A DNA stretch of 64,000 nt from NCBI RefSeq assembly GCF_048541835.1, contig NZ_JBLEOY010000003.1, positions 121,233 to 185,232 on the forward strand. Reading direction: 5' to 3'. The translations under genes were made by a program, and so were the position numbers. This document shows positions 36,193 to 45,484 of the stretch, one piece after another. Origin of the DNA: QIJE01 sp048541835. Its GTDB lineage: Bacteria > SZUA-79 > Acidulodesulfobacterales > Acidulodesulfobacteraceae. The notes under the pieces were generated by a model. That model was not told the origin of the DNA. It saw only the letters and a program-made list of their open reading frames with translations, and searched no databases. Every line of letters begins with the position of its first letter. The stretch's first letter is position 1.

Positions 36193-37517
36193 ATCTTTTT
36201 TCTGAGGTCGTTAACTCGCTTTGCTTTCCCCTTACTCCGCTCAAGTGTTTTCGGGGGGACTGCCGTTATTTTTGCCCTTATTCCAATTAATTCGTATATT
36301 GAATGAGAAACTTCTTTTATTACTCTGTCGACTCTATCCTTGCCGGCATTAAAAATTTCTTTTTTAGGTTCTATCACGATATTTATCGTATCAAGAAGAT
36401 TATCGGTATAAAGTTCTATTAGATAAACCGGTTCTAAGTTCTTATAGTGGAATAGGACAGACTCTATCTGAGAAGGGAATACGTTCACCCCTTTTATTAT
36501 TATCATATCGTCGGTTCTTCCTTTAATTTTTGCCATCCTGACGAAAGTCCTTCCGCAATCGCATTTTTCGCGAATAAGTCTTGTTATGTCTTTGGTTCTA
36601 AATCTTATGAGGGGCATTGCCTCCCGATTAAGGCTCGTAAGGACCAATTCACCGGTCTCTCCGTCCCCAAGAACCTCGTCTGTTTTCGGATCTATTATTT
36701 CAGGAAAAAAATTATCTTCATTTATGTGTAATCCATTTTTATATACGCATTCGAAAGCTACTCCCGGTCCTAAAATCTCGCTTAATCCATATATGTCGTA
36801 GGCATCTATGCCGAGAGAATTCTCTATTTTTTTTCTAAGCTCGTTTGACCAGGGTTCTGCGCCGAAGATGCCCTTTTTTAATTTAATTTTTGATTTATCC
36901 TTTACATATTTTCCGATTTCTTCGGATAAAAAAAGGGCGTAAGACGGAGTGCAAAAAAGAGCAGTAGATCCTATATCCTGCATCATAGTAAACTGCCTTT
37001 CTGTGAAGCCGGTGGACATTGGAATAATCATCATGCCGAGTTTCTCTGCCCCATAGTGAAATCCGAGTCCCCCCGTAAAAAGACCGTATCCATATGCATT
37101 TTGCCCGACATCGTGTTTAGAAATATCCGCCGCGCAAAGGACTCTCGCCATTAGCTCTGACCATGTTTTTATATCCCCTTTGGTATAGCCGGCTATAATC
37201 GGTTTTCCGGTCGTGCCGGACGAAGCATGGATCCTGACCATATTGCTTAACGGACTTGAAAACATGCCGTAGGGGTAATTGTTCACGAGGTCTGACTTTG
37301 ACGTAAAAGGAATGTTTTTGATTTCGGCAATGCGCTTAATTCTCTCTATATCATTAATGTTTTTTATGCCTGATTCATTCAGCTTGGCTTTCAGGGGATT
37401 ACTCTCGCCTGTAAAAATTTGCTTAAGGGTTTTCTTGAACCGTTCCGTCTGGAGGGCTTTTAACTCGGAAAGGTCGATAGTTTCATATTTTTTATCGAAA
37501 TAAGTTATATCCAACAC
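36189..37517 (-). CDS. Phenylacetate-CoA ligase family (PaaK-like) AMP-forming enzyme
   Basis: A 442-residue adenylate-forming ligase. The P-loop-like motif is RIHASSGTTGKPIIAGYT, followed by YGLSEILGPGVAFEC and GELVLTSLNREAMPLIRFRT; the C-terminal lysine-bearing domain is present (DDMIIIKGVNVFPSQIE). It lies 44 bases after iorB. Beside indolepyruvate:ferredoxin oxidoreductase such ligases handle arylacetates, so it likely interconverts an arylacetate and its CoA ester. Direction in the cell is not known from sequence. Confidence 0.9.
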   Translation of the reverse strand: MLDITYFDKKYETIDLSELKALQTERFKKTLKQIFTGESNPLKAKLNESGIKNINDIERIKRIAEIKNIPFTSKSDLVNNYPYGMFSSPLSNMVRIHASSGTTGKPIIAGYTKGDIKTWSELMARVLCAADISKHDVGQNAYGYGLFTGGLGFHYGAEKLGMMIIPMSTGFTERQFTMMQDIGSTALFCTPSYALFLSEEIGKYVKDKSKIKLKKGIFGAEPWSNELRKKIENSLGIDAYDIYGLSEILGPGVAFECVYKNGLHINEDNFFPEIIDPKTDEVLGDGETGELVLTSLNREAMPLIRFRTKDITRLIREKCDCGRTFVRMAKIKGRTDDMIIIKGVNVFPSQIESVLFHYKNLEPVYLIELYTDNLLDTINIVIEPKKEIFNAGKDRVDRVIKEVSHSIYELIGIRAKITAVPPKTLERSKGKAKRVNDLRKKI

Positions 37518-37561
37518 TGTTTTAATTACCTTATCGGCTTTATTTTTACTATTTTCAGTTT

Positions 37562-38185
37562 TTATTTGTTTCCTTCATTTCTGCCTATCAGGAATGCTTT
37601 TAAATTTAAATTTACCGTCTTTTCAGGAACATTTTGCCTGATGACCCCTAACCAGATTTCCTTTTCTATGTCGGTATAATTAGATAGCAATCCTATAGAT
37701 ACTATATTGGAAACCTTAATATTTCCTAAATTGGCGGCAATTTTTTTATTGTTTACTAAATGTAAATATTTAAATTCTATTCTCAATGCGTTAGAAATAT
37801 TTTCTGCGGTAATCGGGCCGTTTCCTAGTTTATCATTTTTATTTTTAGACGTCCATAAAGGCATCATGCCGTAATCCGACGATATTACAACCGTTTTATT
37901 ATTCGCAAAATTTTTGACATATCTAAGCGTTTCGTAAATATCGAATGAAAGAATCGTAGATGCGGCATACTTCGGTATCAATGGAGAAAAAATCTTTTCG
38001 CCGAACCTTATATGTGTCGATACAGATCCTCCCCTTTGGGACATACCATGAACCTCGGATTTTTTAATATCCAAACCGCTTTCAAAAGCGGCTGCGCCGA
38101 TAATTTTGCCGGCAAGCACGACCCCCTGCCCCCCTATGCCGCATATTAAAATATTCTGTACGCCTTGCGTGTCGTTTATTTTCAT
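37562..38185 (-). CDS. iorB: Indolepyruvate:ferredoxin oxidoreductase, beta (gamma-type) subunit
   Basis: A 207-residue subunit. It starts ILICGIGGQGVVLAGKIIG, the hallmark of the gamma domain of 2-oxoacid:ferredoxin oxidoreductases. SEVHGMSQRGGSVSTHIRFG follows. It pairs with IorA to decarboxylate aryl pyruvates to arylacetyl-CoA with ferredoxin as acceptor. The ATG overlaps the iorA stop by 4 bases, so it depends on translation through the end of iorA. Confidence 0.93.
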   Translation of the reverse strand: MKINDTQGVQNILICGIGGQGVVLAGKIIGAAAFESGLDIKKSEVHGMSQRGGSVSTHIRFGEKIFSPLIPKYAASTILSFDIYETLRYVKNFANNKTVVISSDYGMMPLWTSKNKNDKLGNGPITAENISNALRIEFKYLHLVNNKKIAANLGNIKVSNIVSIGLLSNYTDIEKEIWLGVIRQNVPEKTVNLNLKAFLIGRNEGNK

Positions 38186-40038
38186 TTTATTTCTTCTATA
38201 AAATTAAATATGCATATGTCCATGCAGATGGAGCATCCTACACAGGAGTCATCTATAAGAGGTATATTTTCATCTGCGCCGATAGGGTGGTTAGAAGAAG
38301 ACAGGATAGAAGGGCACCCTATTTGCATACACAGACTGCATCCGTTGCATCCGCTCAAAACCTTAAATTTTTTTCTTATGTATAATTTTTTTGGATACAA
38401 TACACATGGTCTGTCGGTAATGACAACGTTTAATTTTTTGGAATCCAGGGCTTTCTTTAGTGTTGCATATGTTTCGTTATAATTATAAGTGTCTACGGTA
38501 TAAATCTCGTCTATTCCGATGCCTTCCACGACTTTCCTTATATTTATTTTATTAGAGACGGTTTGATTGAGAGATAAGTTTTTACCCGTTCCGGGGTGGT
38601 CCTGCCCGCCGGTCATTGCGGTTGTCGAGTTATTCAGAATAATTGCAGTAAAGCATGCGTTATTATATTTTGCGTCTATCAGAGATGTTATGCCGGAATG
38701 GAAAAAGGTGGAATCGCCCATTATGCCGGTTATTTTTTTAACGGACGAATTTGTCATAGCCAACCCCTGCGCCGCTCCGAAAGCCAAACCCATAGATATA
38801 CAGCTGTCCATGGCGCTAAGCGGCGGAAGAGCGCCGAGTGTGTAACACCCTATGTCTCCCATAACCGGAACCCTTAATTTTTTCAGAGCGTAAAATATTG
38901 CCGTGTGAGGGCATCCGCTGCATAATGCAGGTAGTCTTGAGGGCAGCATTTTATAAAGGTAGTTCAAATCATCACAATTTACCTTGACGTTTTTATTAAT
39001 GTTAACGTCGGTATTAGCATTATCGACGGATAAAAAGCCCGCCTTAATCAGTCCTTTTTTGACTAAATCCGGGGTAAGCTCTCCGTACCTTTCGAAATAT
39101 TCTTTTCCGACTGAGTTTAAACCTAAAGACGATATTTCTTCTTGAATAAAAGGCTCTAATTCCTCAATGACTACTATATTTTTAATATTTTTTACAAATT
39201 TTTCAATAAGTAAGTCTGGAATGGGGTAAGAGAAAGAAAGTTTTAAGAAAGATGCGAACGGCGCCGCTTCTTTAGCGTATTGATATGAAATACCACTCGT
39301 AACGATACCGAACTCTCTGCTGTTATATTCTATTTTATTAATACCGGAATTATTTGAATATTCCCTAAGGCGTTCAAGCCTTTCTATTGCCGTTTTATGT
39401 CTTTCCCGGGCATAAACCGGAACCATAACGAATTTTTTTATATCTTTTTTATACGGTTGCGGGGTACGACAACGGCGATTGTACTCATTGGATACATTCG
39501 GCATAGCGACTATGCTTCCAGAATGGGATATTCTCGTTGTAATTCTTATAATCACCGGAGTATCAAACTTTTCGCTTATGTCGAATGCCATAGATGTAAG
39601 ATTCAAACACTCTTCGCTGTCCGAGGGCTCCAATAGGGGTATTTTGGCGAACTTAGCGTAAAATCTATTGTCCTGTTCGTTTTGGGAGCTGTGCATATTC
39701 GGGTCGTCTGCCGTAATTATGACTAAACCACCTTTAACTCCGGTAATTGCAAGAGTCATGAGCGGATCGGAGGCTACGTTTAAACCGACATGCTTTGTCG
39801 TAAACATCGATCGTTTATAACCGATAGATGCGCCTGCGGCAATTTCCAGTGCAGTCTTTTCGTTTATAGACTAGTTCACCATTGCATCGCTTAATTTTGA
39901 GAGGAATGGTAAAATCTCAGAGCTTGGAGTGCCCGGATAACCGGTAGCGACACAAACACCTGCGTCATATGCGCCTAGAGCTATTGCTTCGTTTCCTGTT
40001 AGAAGAGCTTTGGAGTTATTATTGATAGTAATAGCCAA
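38182..40038 (-). pseudogene. iorA: Indolepyruvate:ferredoxin oxidoreductase alpha subunit, interrupted by in-frame UAG
   Basis: Read from a TTG at 40038, the frame gives MAITINNNSKALLTGNEAIA and VCVATGYPGTPSSEI, the normal IorA N-terminus. It then meets TAG at codon 56 (39873-39871) in AMVN-stop-SINEKTALE, where the family usually has Trp (W-S-x-NEK). It then continues unbroken through codon 618: TPP domain MGDIGCYTLGALPP and two C-terminal 4Fe-4S clusters (GCNGCSLCMQIGCP, SCVGCSICMDIC). One TGG-to-TAG change would explain it. The largest intact piece starts at the ATG at 39807, 21 codons after the stop. Alternatives are sequencing error, recent inactivation or suppression. The start lacks a ribosome site. 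Confidence 0.8.
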
Positions 40039-40096
40039 TATTTAATCATTTAATTGAACTTGCGGTCGATTAAAGTTTTAAACAAAGAAGAAAAAA

Positions 40097-40196
40097 GAGC
40101 AATCCGATTAAGACACACGCACCTTGAATTGATACCGTTGCTGCCTTTCGACCCTGGCGGGGTTCTCAACCTCAACACCGTGTCGTCGGATTACTC
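40097..40196 (-). ncRNA. ffs: Signal recognition particle RNA (4.5S-type)
   Basis: On the minus strand the conserved SRP helix 8 is present: GAACCCCGCCAGG, then GTCGAAAGGCAGCAACGGTA with a GAAA-type tetraloop and the asymmetric A-rich bulge. The ends pair over 11 bases (GAGTAATCCGA with TCGGATTGCTC), fixing a length of about 100 nucleotides. A TTTTTT run follows the 3' end as terminator. It lies between iorA and uspA, transcribed leftwards. Confidence 0.93.
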
Positions 40197-40203
40197 AACA
40201 GTA

Positions 40204-40209
40204 ATTATA
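40204..40209 (-). promoter_or_regulatory. -10 element of the SRP RNA gene
   Basis: A TATAAT on the minus strand ends 7 bases before the paired 5' end of the SRP RNA, the right distance for transcription to start at the helix. The -35 region (TTTTCAA) is only partly matched. Confidence 0.6.
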
Positions 40210-40333
40210 ACATATAAGAGCTTTTTTTGAAAAGGATTATTTTATTGCGGGAAATAATCCTCACCGTTGTAGAATTGAGGCGTATAAAAGTTTCATCTTG
40301 AAAAAAATAGTCTAATCAGATAATATTAAAAAT

Positions 40334-40822
40334 ATGGAAATCGAAAAAAAGGTATTGATAGGTATTGATTTAAACTTCGAAACTCCTTTTATATTGAGGT
40401 CTGCAGTATCTCTTTTCAGGGAGGCTTCGGTTAAGTTTTATGTTTTGCACATAGTCCCTGCCGGCGCATTTTCATTTATAAATAAAAAAAAAATGCTTCA
40501 GTCAAAAACAGACGAGGCTCGTAAGTCGGTAGAGCATAAACTGGAAGAAACGGGGTTACACTATTTAAATTATGAAATATTTGTTTCTTTCGGTGCAACG
40601 GCATCGGAGATCCTTAATTTTCCAAAAAGAATAGGTATTGATATAATCGCGATAGGGACGCATCAAAGAATAGGTTTTAAAGAGTTTGTTTTTGGGTCGG
40701 TTTCCTTTGCCGTTGCAAAAAATTCCATTTGTCCCGTACTTTTAATTCCTCTAAAAAATATTGTAGAGTCGACGGAGGATGAATTGGTTAAAGACCCGGC
40801 TATATCCTTGATAAACCCTTAG
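40334..40822 (+). CDS. Universal stress protein (UspA family)
   Basis: A 162-residue single-domain Usp. It starts KVLIGIDLNFETPFILRSA with the family Asp, and has the ATP-binding motif G-x2-G-x9-G-S as GTHQRIGFKEFVFGSVS, followed by SICPVLLIPL. Such proteins are cytosolic ATP-binding stress factors. The leader is A/T only with a possible GATAAT at 40319-40324, ten bases before the ATG. No partner is evident. Confidence 0.9.
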   Translation: MEIEKKVLIGIDLNFETPFILRSAVSLFREASVKFYVLHIVPAGAFSFINKKKMLQSKTDEARKSVEHKLEETGLHYLNYEIFVSFGATASEILNFPKRIGIDIIAIGTHQRIGFKEFVFGSVSFAVAKNSICPVLLIPLKNIVESTEDELVKDPAISLINP

Positions 40823-40874
40823 TAAAATTCTAATCCCGAAAATTTTCATATTTAGTAATCACTTAATTAATTTT

Positions 40875-42686
40875 ATGATACTTATTCACGATTTCAAGAT
40901 TCCGATAAATAGCTCGGATAAGCGCAAAGAAAAGGGGAGTGAAGAGCTTTTTCTCGATAGTTTGAGTTTGCTTACCGGTAAATTTGAGTTTTTTTCTAAA
41001 ACCGGCGAAAATTTAAGGTATTCAGGCCTGCCCTTTGAAATAAAAATCATTAAAAAATCACTTGATTTGAGACAAAAAGAGGCTAAAGCGGTTTTTAAGG
41101 CAATAATTAAGTTTAAGCGTGCCGCATACGAACATAAAACCGGCGAAGCCGCAGACGATGTCAACGTGCCGGATTTAGAGAATGCCCTTGTTAATTTTTT
41201 AAACAAAAACGGAGTAAAAGCGAGTAGTGCGGGGGATGAATATAGCGAGTGCAACGCGTGTGATAAACGTAACGAGGGGGGTCTGTCCGATAAAAACGGT
41301 GTAAAAAATATTAAACCCAAGGTTTTAATAGTAGGAACCGGTCCTGCAGGAATTTTTGCCGCCGTTTATCTATTGGAACGGGGTATAAGATCGGTATTAA
41401 TAGAGAAGGGCATGTCCATTGAGAATAGAATAAAAGATGTTGACAATCTATTTAACGCCGGCGTATTTGACAAAAAAAGCAATACGGTATTCGGAGAGGG
41501 CGGCGCAGGAACTTTTTCCGATGGCAAACTTACGACTAGAAAAAACGATCCCGCAGTGTTTTACGTTTTGAACTTTTTGGTAAAAATGGGGGCTAAAAAG
41601 GGTATTTTAACCGAACACAAGCCGCATATCGGGAGCGACGGTTTGATTTCTATACTTAAAAACATCAGAGAATATCTTATTCGAGGAGGGGTAGAGATTT
41701 ATTTTGATGAAGAAATGAAAGATATGGGTATTGACGAGCATAAGGCAATGCATTCTATTATCACGGACAAAAGATCTTTCGAGACGGACTTTTTGGTACT
41801 GGCTTCGGGGGCAAACAGTTACGATACCTATGAACTGTTGAGAAAGCGAGCAGTTTATATGGAAAAAAAGCCCTTTGCTGTGGGTTTTAGGATAGAGCAT
41901 AAAAGGGATTTTATAGACAAACTGTTTTTTAAGGGAAATGAAGGCATAGAAGGCATTAAACTTAAAGGCTTGTATTATAATATATCCTCTAAAAAATATG
42001 GGGGGTATTCATTTTGTATGTGCCCGGGAGGCTTAGTTATAAATTCAAGCCCTGACAAAAACCTTCTCTCTATAAACGGCATGAGTTATTCCGGCAGGGA
42101 TATGGAAAATTCCAACAGCGCCGTGGTTACCGCAGTCAGACCGGAAATACTCGAGCATTTAGATAACGATAGGTATGCTTCGGGAACCGGTGGTCTAATA
42201 TTCAGAAAGGATTTAGAGATTAATGCATTTGAAGCCGGGGGCGGAAATTATGGCGCTCCGTTTCAATATACCCAGGATTATATAGGGGACATTGCTGCGG
42301 CTGCCGACGGGGTTATTGAGACCGATTATAAAAATAAAAAAATTAAAATGAACGAGATGCCGAAGCCGTCTTATTCACCTTCGGTTAAATATTTCAATCT
42401 GTTTAAACTGTTGCCTAATATCTTAAACCTATCTATTGCAGGGTCGTTAATTGAATTTGAATCGAGATTCAAAGGATTCGGTGACAGGTCGGTCTTAACG
42501 GGGTTGGAAACGGGTACGTCGTCAGCAGTGAGAATTAAAAGGGGAACGAATTTGGAGTCTGTATCCATTAAGGGCTTGTATCCTTGCGGTGAAGGTTCCG
42601 GATATTCCGGCGGCATAATGACAAGCGCTATGGATGGAATTAAGTGTGCGGCGGCAATAGCGGCAAAAATTGCCGAAAGATATTGA
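40875..42686 (+). CDS. COG2509-type FAD-dependent dehydrogenase
   Basis: A 603-residue flavoprotein. An N-terminal ~110-residue helper domain typical of this group precedes the FAD-binding GTGPAGIFAAVYLLERG near residue 152. Then follow FGEGGAGTFSDGKLTTR, LVLASGANSYDTYELL and the C-terminal YPCGEGSGYSGGIMTSAMDG. The family is widespread in anaerobes; its substrate is not established. A ~25-residue Cys/Asp/Lys-rich spacer sits between the two domains. No clear operon partner. Confidence 0.9.
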   Translation: MILIHDFKIPINSSDKRKEKGSEELFLDSLSLLTGKFEFFSKTGENLRYSGLPFEIKIIKKSLDLRQKEAKAVFKAIIKFKRAAYEHKTGEAADDVNVPDLENALVNFLNKNGVKASSAGDEYSECNACDKRNEGGLSDKNGVKNIKPKVLIVGTGPAGIFAAVYLLERGIRSVLIEKGMSIENRIKDVDNLFNAGVFDKKSNTVFGEGGAGTFSDGKLTTRKNDPAVFYVLNFLVKMGAKKGILTEHKPHIGSDGLISILKNIREYLIRGGVEIYFDEEMKDMGIDEHKAMHSIITDKRSFETDFLVLASGANSYDTYELLRKRAVYMEKKPFAVGFRIEHKRDFIDKLFFKGNEGIEGIKLKGLYYNISSKKYGGYSFCMCPGGLVINSSPDKNLLSINGMSYSGRDMENSNSAVVTAVRPEILEHLDNDRYASGTGGLIFRKDLEINAFEAGGGNYGAPFQYTQDYIGDIAAAADGVIETDYKNKKIKMNEMPKPSYSPSVKYFNLFKLLPNILNLSIAGSLIEFESRFKGFGDRSVLTGLETGTSSAVRIKRGTNLESVSIKGLYPCGEGSGYSGGIMTSAMDGIKCAAAIAAKIAERY

Positions 42687-42878
42687 AAGATTGGGTATTA
42701 TCAAAAGACGGTTTAAAAACCCGAAGCCGAAAACATGACCGGTAGCGAATAATAAAACAAATCGAATAGGTGCCGTAGATTAAGATTTTTATTGCAATCG
42801 TACCTTAAAAAATATAAAATAAGCCCAAGGAGTTTTAGGATTTTATTAATTTTAAACATTAAAATAAACGGGTGTTTT

Positions 42879-43586
42879 ATGAAATTTTTATCCGGTGGCG
42901 AATATCAAAGATTAATAAGCGAAATAGGGGGGCTTAAAAGAAAAAATAACGATTTAGAGCTATCCCTGAGAAGAAAGGATTCTGAGATTTCTTCAGTAAG
43001 AAACGATTACGAAAACGAGTTAGAAGACTTAAAATCTAAAATCGCTTCGCTTGAGGATGATATTGCCGGTAAAAGCGACCTTTTAAATTCATGCTTAAGG
43101 GATTCTGAAAAACTTCCGAAGGTTACCGAAGAATTTAATCAATTTACCTCAAAATGCAAAGATACAAAGTCGGTCATTAAAATTTTCGTGGATTCCTTGG
43201 CTCATATGTATTCAAGTTCATTTTCCATGCTCGGAAAAACATATGACGATTCCGTCGAGCTTTATAAACTTACTCTTTTTACCGATGAGATTCTCAGCGC
43301 TATCGTTTCTATCACTAATCAGATTAATTTGCTGGCGTTGAATGCTGCAATAGAAGCTGCAAGAGCCGGAGAGGCAGGGAGAGGGTTTGCCGTAGTTGCG
43401 GATGAGGTAAGGAAATTGTCGGAAAAATCGTCAAGCTCGACTAAAGAAATATCTAATGTGCTTTTCGGGATAAGAAAAGTAAGCGCAAAACTTAACGATA
43501 TGCTTAGGATAGACGACAAATTGAATGAAGGGCTTATGAAAATCATTAAAAATATCGACGGTAAAATCGGCGACCTCTGCGTATAA
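42879..43586 (+). CDS. Soluble chemoreceptor without a sensor domain
   Basis: A 235-residue cytosolic methyl-accepting-type protein. After a coiled coil (SLRRKDSEISSVRNDYENEL...) it contains the universal receptor hairpin tip NQINLLALNAAIEAARAG followed by RGFAVVADEVRKLSEKS. There are no membrane segments and no PAS, Cache or HAMP domain. I moved the start from TTG 42792 to ATG 42879 because a GGTG site precedes it and the upstream residues look non-coding. It lies 67 bases before an ODP-like gene, the known type of partner for sensorless receptors. It should bind CheA/CheW encoded elsewhere. Confidence 0.9.
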   Translation: MKFLSGGEYQRLISEIGGLKRKNNDLELSLRRKDSEISSVRNDYENELEDLKSKIASLEDDIAGKSDLLNSCLRDSEKLPKVTEEFNQFTSKCKDTKSVIKIFVDSLAHMYSSSFSMLGKTYDDSVELYKLTLFTDEILSAIVSITNQINLLALNAAIEAARAGEAGRGFAVVADEVRKLSEKSSSSTKEISNVLFGIRKVSAKLNDMLRIDDKLNEGLMKIIKNIDGKIGDLCV

Positions 43587-43653
43587 TTGCAATACGGTCG
43601 GTTTAGTTTATAATTTTATATATCTTTAATAATATAAAGGGGGATTTTGCATT

Positions 43654-44412
43654 ATGACGTCAGAAATTTTATACGAGTCTCCGAATCATAAATTTATTTA
43701 TATAGGCAAGGATGTAGATAGACCTGATTATATTATAGATACGAATCAATATCTGTTAATTCATGATGAGGTTGCAACGATTATAGACCCCGGTGGAATT
43801 GAAATGTTTTCATCGGTTTCATCGGCCTTTGCCGGCGAAGTCAGGATGTCGAACGTGAAGTTTATTTTTTCTTCGCATCAGGACCCGGACGTAGTTTCGG
43901 CTTTGGCGCTATGGCTTTCCATTACCGATTCCAAGATTATTATAGATAGAATCTGGTCGGCTTTTATTTCGCATTACGGGGCAAAGCCGAATAATATGAT
44001 TATGGTCGAAGACGGGGGTATGAAGTTTAATATGACTAAAGATTATGCTTTCGATATAATACCTGCCCATTATTTGCATTCTCCGGGACAATTAAATCTA
44101 TACGACCCTATATCCAAAATACTTTTTACAGGGGATATTGGAGCCGCATTAATTCCTAAAGAGGATTTGAAAGGCAAGAGAAGACCTAACGTTTTTGTTC
44201 AAGACTTTGATAATCATACTAAATATATGGAATTTTTTCATAAGCGATTTATGCCTTCCAATGAACCGAAGAAAATTTGGATAGATAGGGTTTCGAAGCT
44301 GGACGTAGAAATGATAGTTCCGCAACATGGTTTAATTTTTAAAGGAAAGGATATGGTCGGCAAGTTTTTGAACTGGTTCAACAATCTGAATTTAGGAATA
44401 TATTCCAAATAA
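43654..44412 (+). CDS. ODP-like diiron metallo-beta-lactamase-fold protein (candidate oxygen/iron sensor)
   Basis: A 252-residue MBL-fold protein of the FprA type lacking the flavodoxin domain. Likely iron ligands: H75, D77 and D79 in SSHQDPDVVSAL, H139 or H142 in PAHYLHSPGQL, D161 in FTGDIGAAL and H225 in VPQHG. These match the oxygen-binding diiron protein (ODP) that acts with a sensorless chemoreceptor in Treponema denticola. An AAGGGGGA ribosome site is present. Directly downstream of such a receptor, an O2/Fe sensing role for taxis is the best inference; a peroxide or NO reductase fragment is the alternative. Confidence 0.85.
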   Translation: MTSEILYESPNHKFIYIGKDVDRPDYIIDTNQYLLIHDEVATIIDPGGIEMFSSVSSAFAGEVRMSNVKFIFSSHQDPDVVSALALWLSITDSKIIIDRIWSAFISHYGAKPNNMIMVEDGGMKFNMTKDYAFDIIPAHYLHSPGQLNLYDPISKILFTGDIGAALIPKEDLKGKRRPNVFVQDFDNHTKYMEFFHKRFMPSNEPKKIWIDRVSKLDVEMIVPQHGLIFKGKDMVGKFLNWFNNLNLGIYSK

Positions 44413-44566
44413 ATAATCCTGAGCGAGTAGCCTTCTACCCATTTCTCTTTAATTAAAATATGCTATTATAATTGAATATGCGGCATATGACTCCGATGAG
44501 CAAATTGCCGCAGGCGATGTGTGTCGGCAGTTGTAAGGATGTCGGTGATATTTTGGTGTATAATAT

Positions 44567-45304
44567 ATGAGTCATTCCGGTTTATTAAATAATTATTTGA
44601 GAAATGCAGAAGAAATTATTCCAGCAATAGAAGCGGTAATTTTTGCATCCGGAGAGCCTGTTTCTATAGAAAGGCTCCTTGATGTATTCAATATAGACGA
44701 CGATGAAAGCATAAAGAAAAAGGAACATGCTAATGGCGATAAGGTTAAGATTATTAAAGATAAAAAAAGAAAGGAGAACAGGACAAAGAAGGATATCATC
44801 CTAAAGGCGCTTGAATATATAAAAAAAGAGTTTAATGAAAAAAATAGCCGCGGTATATATTTATCTATCAATGATGGCGGTATAAGTTTTAAAACAAAGC
44901 CGGAATACTTTGACGCAGTATCGGAATATTTAAAGATTAAGCCGATAAAATTTACCGGTCCACAGCTTGAAACATTATCAATTGTTGCATATAAGCAGCC
45001 TATTACGAAGGGTGAAATAGATACGATAAGGGGGGTTGATTCTGCTAGTATAATAAGATTTCTTTTAGAAAAAAATCTTATTAAGGTTGCGGGTAGAAAG
45101 AATATTGTCGGAAAACCGTTGATTTACAAAACTTCCGATTACTTTCTTGAGGTTTTTAATCTAGGCAATTTAAAGGATCTGCCTTCAGTTAAAGAAATGG
45201 AAGACGTGATTAAAAAAAACGACGGGGCGCAAAACGCGGGGGACGAGCATCCCGCGGATTCGGACTACGATAACAATAAAGACAGTGATGGACGATTATT
45301 CTAA
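44567..45304 (+). CDS. scpB: Segregation and condensation protein B
   Basis: A 245-residue kleisin-associated winged-helix protein of the SMC-ScpAB condensin. The first WHD starts IPAIEAVIFASGEPVSIERL. The second contains TGPQLETLSIVAYKQPITKGEIDTIRG and KNLIKVAGRKNIVGKPLIYK, written here in pieces. A ~35-residue Lys-rich insertion (about 48-85) splits the first domain, and the last ~25 residues are acidic. scpA is not in the window, unlike the usual scpA-scpB pair. A TATAAT at 44559-44564 is very close to the ATG. Confidence 0.93.
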   Translation: MSHSGLLNNYLRNAEEIIPAIEAVIFASGEPVSIERLLDVFNIDDDESIKKKEHANGDKVKIIKDKKRKENRTKKDIILKALEYIKKEFNEKNSRGIYLSINDGGISFKTKPEYFDAVSEYLKIKPIKFTGPQLETLSIVAYKQPITKGEIDTIRGVDSASIIRFLLEKNLIKVAGRKNIVGKPLIYKTSDYFLEVFNLGNLKDLPSVKEMEDVIKKNDGAQNAGDEHPADSDYDNNKDSDGRLF

Positions 45305-45484
45305 ATTGCGAATATGCCGATATGCAATATCACGGGGCATGCAGTGGAATGCATAACATTTTATATTCACTGAATTTATGATATAATATATAATGTTATA
45401 TTGTAAATTCTATATAAAAAACAGATAGAGAAACTTATATTATATATACTTATTTGTCGGATTTTTGCGGGGGTTAATTGTACG

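Noticed and set aside
38596..38877. Plus-strand ORFs across iorA (38567-38877, 39397-39661)
   Set aside because: They mirror the conserved iorA frame on the other strand and carry no recognisable domain.
39871..39873. Pyrrolysine at the iorA UAG
   Set aside because: The expected residue is Trp, not a methyltransferase Pyl site, and no pyl gene is visible. A point mutation or error is more likely.
45350..45420. Inverted repeat and TATAAT boxes before htpX as an attachment site or operator
   Set aside because: The arms are only 8 A/T-rich bases, which is expected by chance in this composition.
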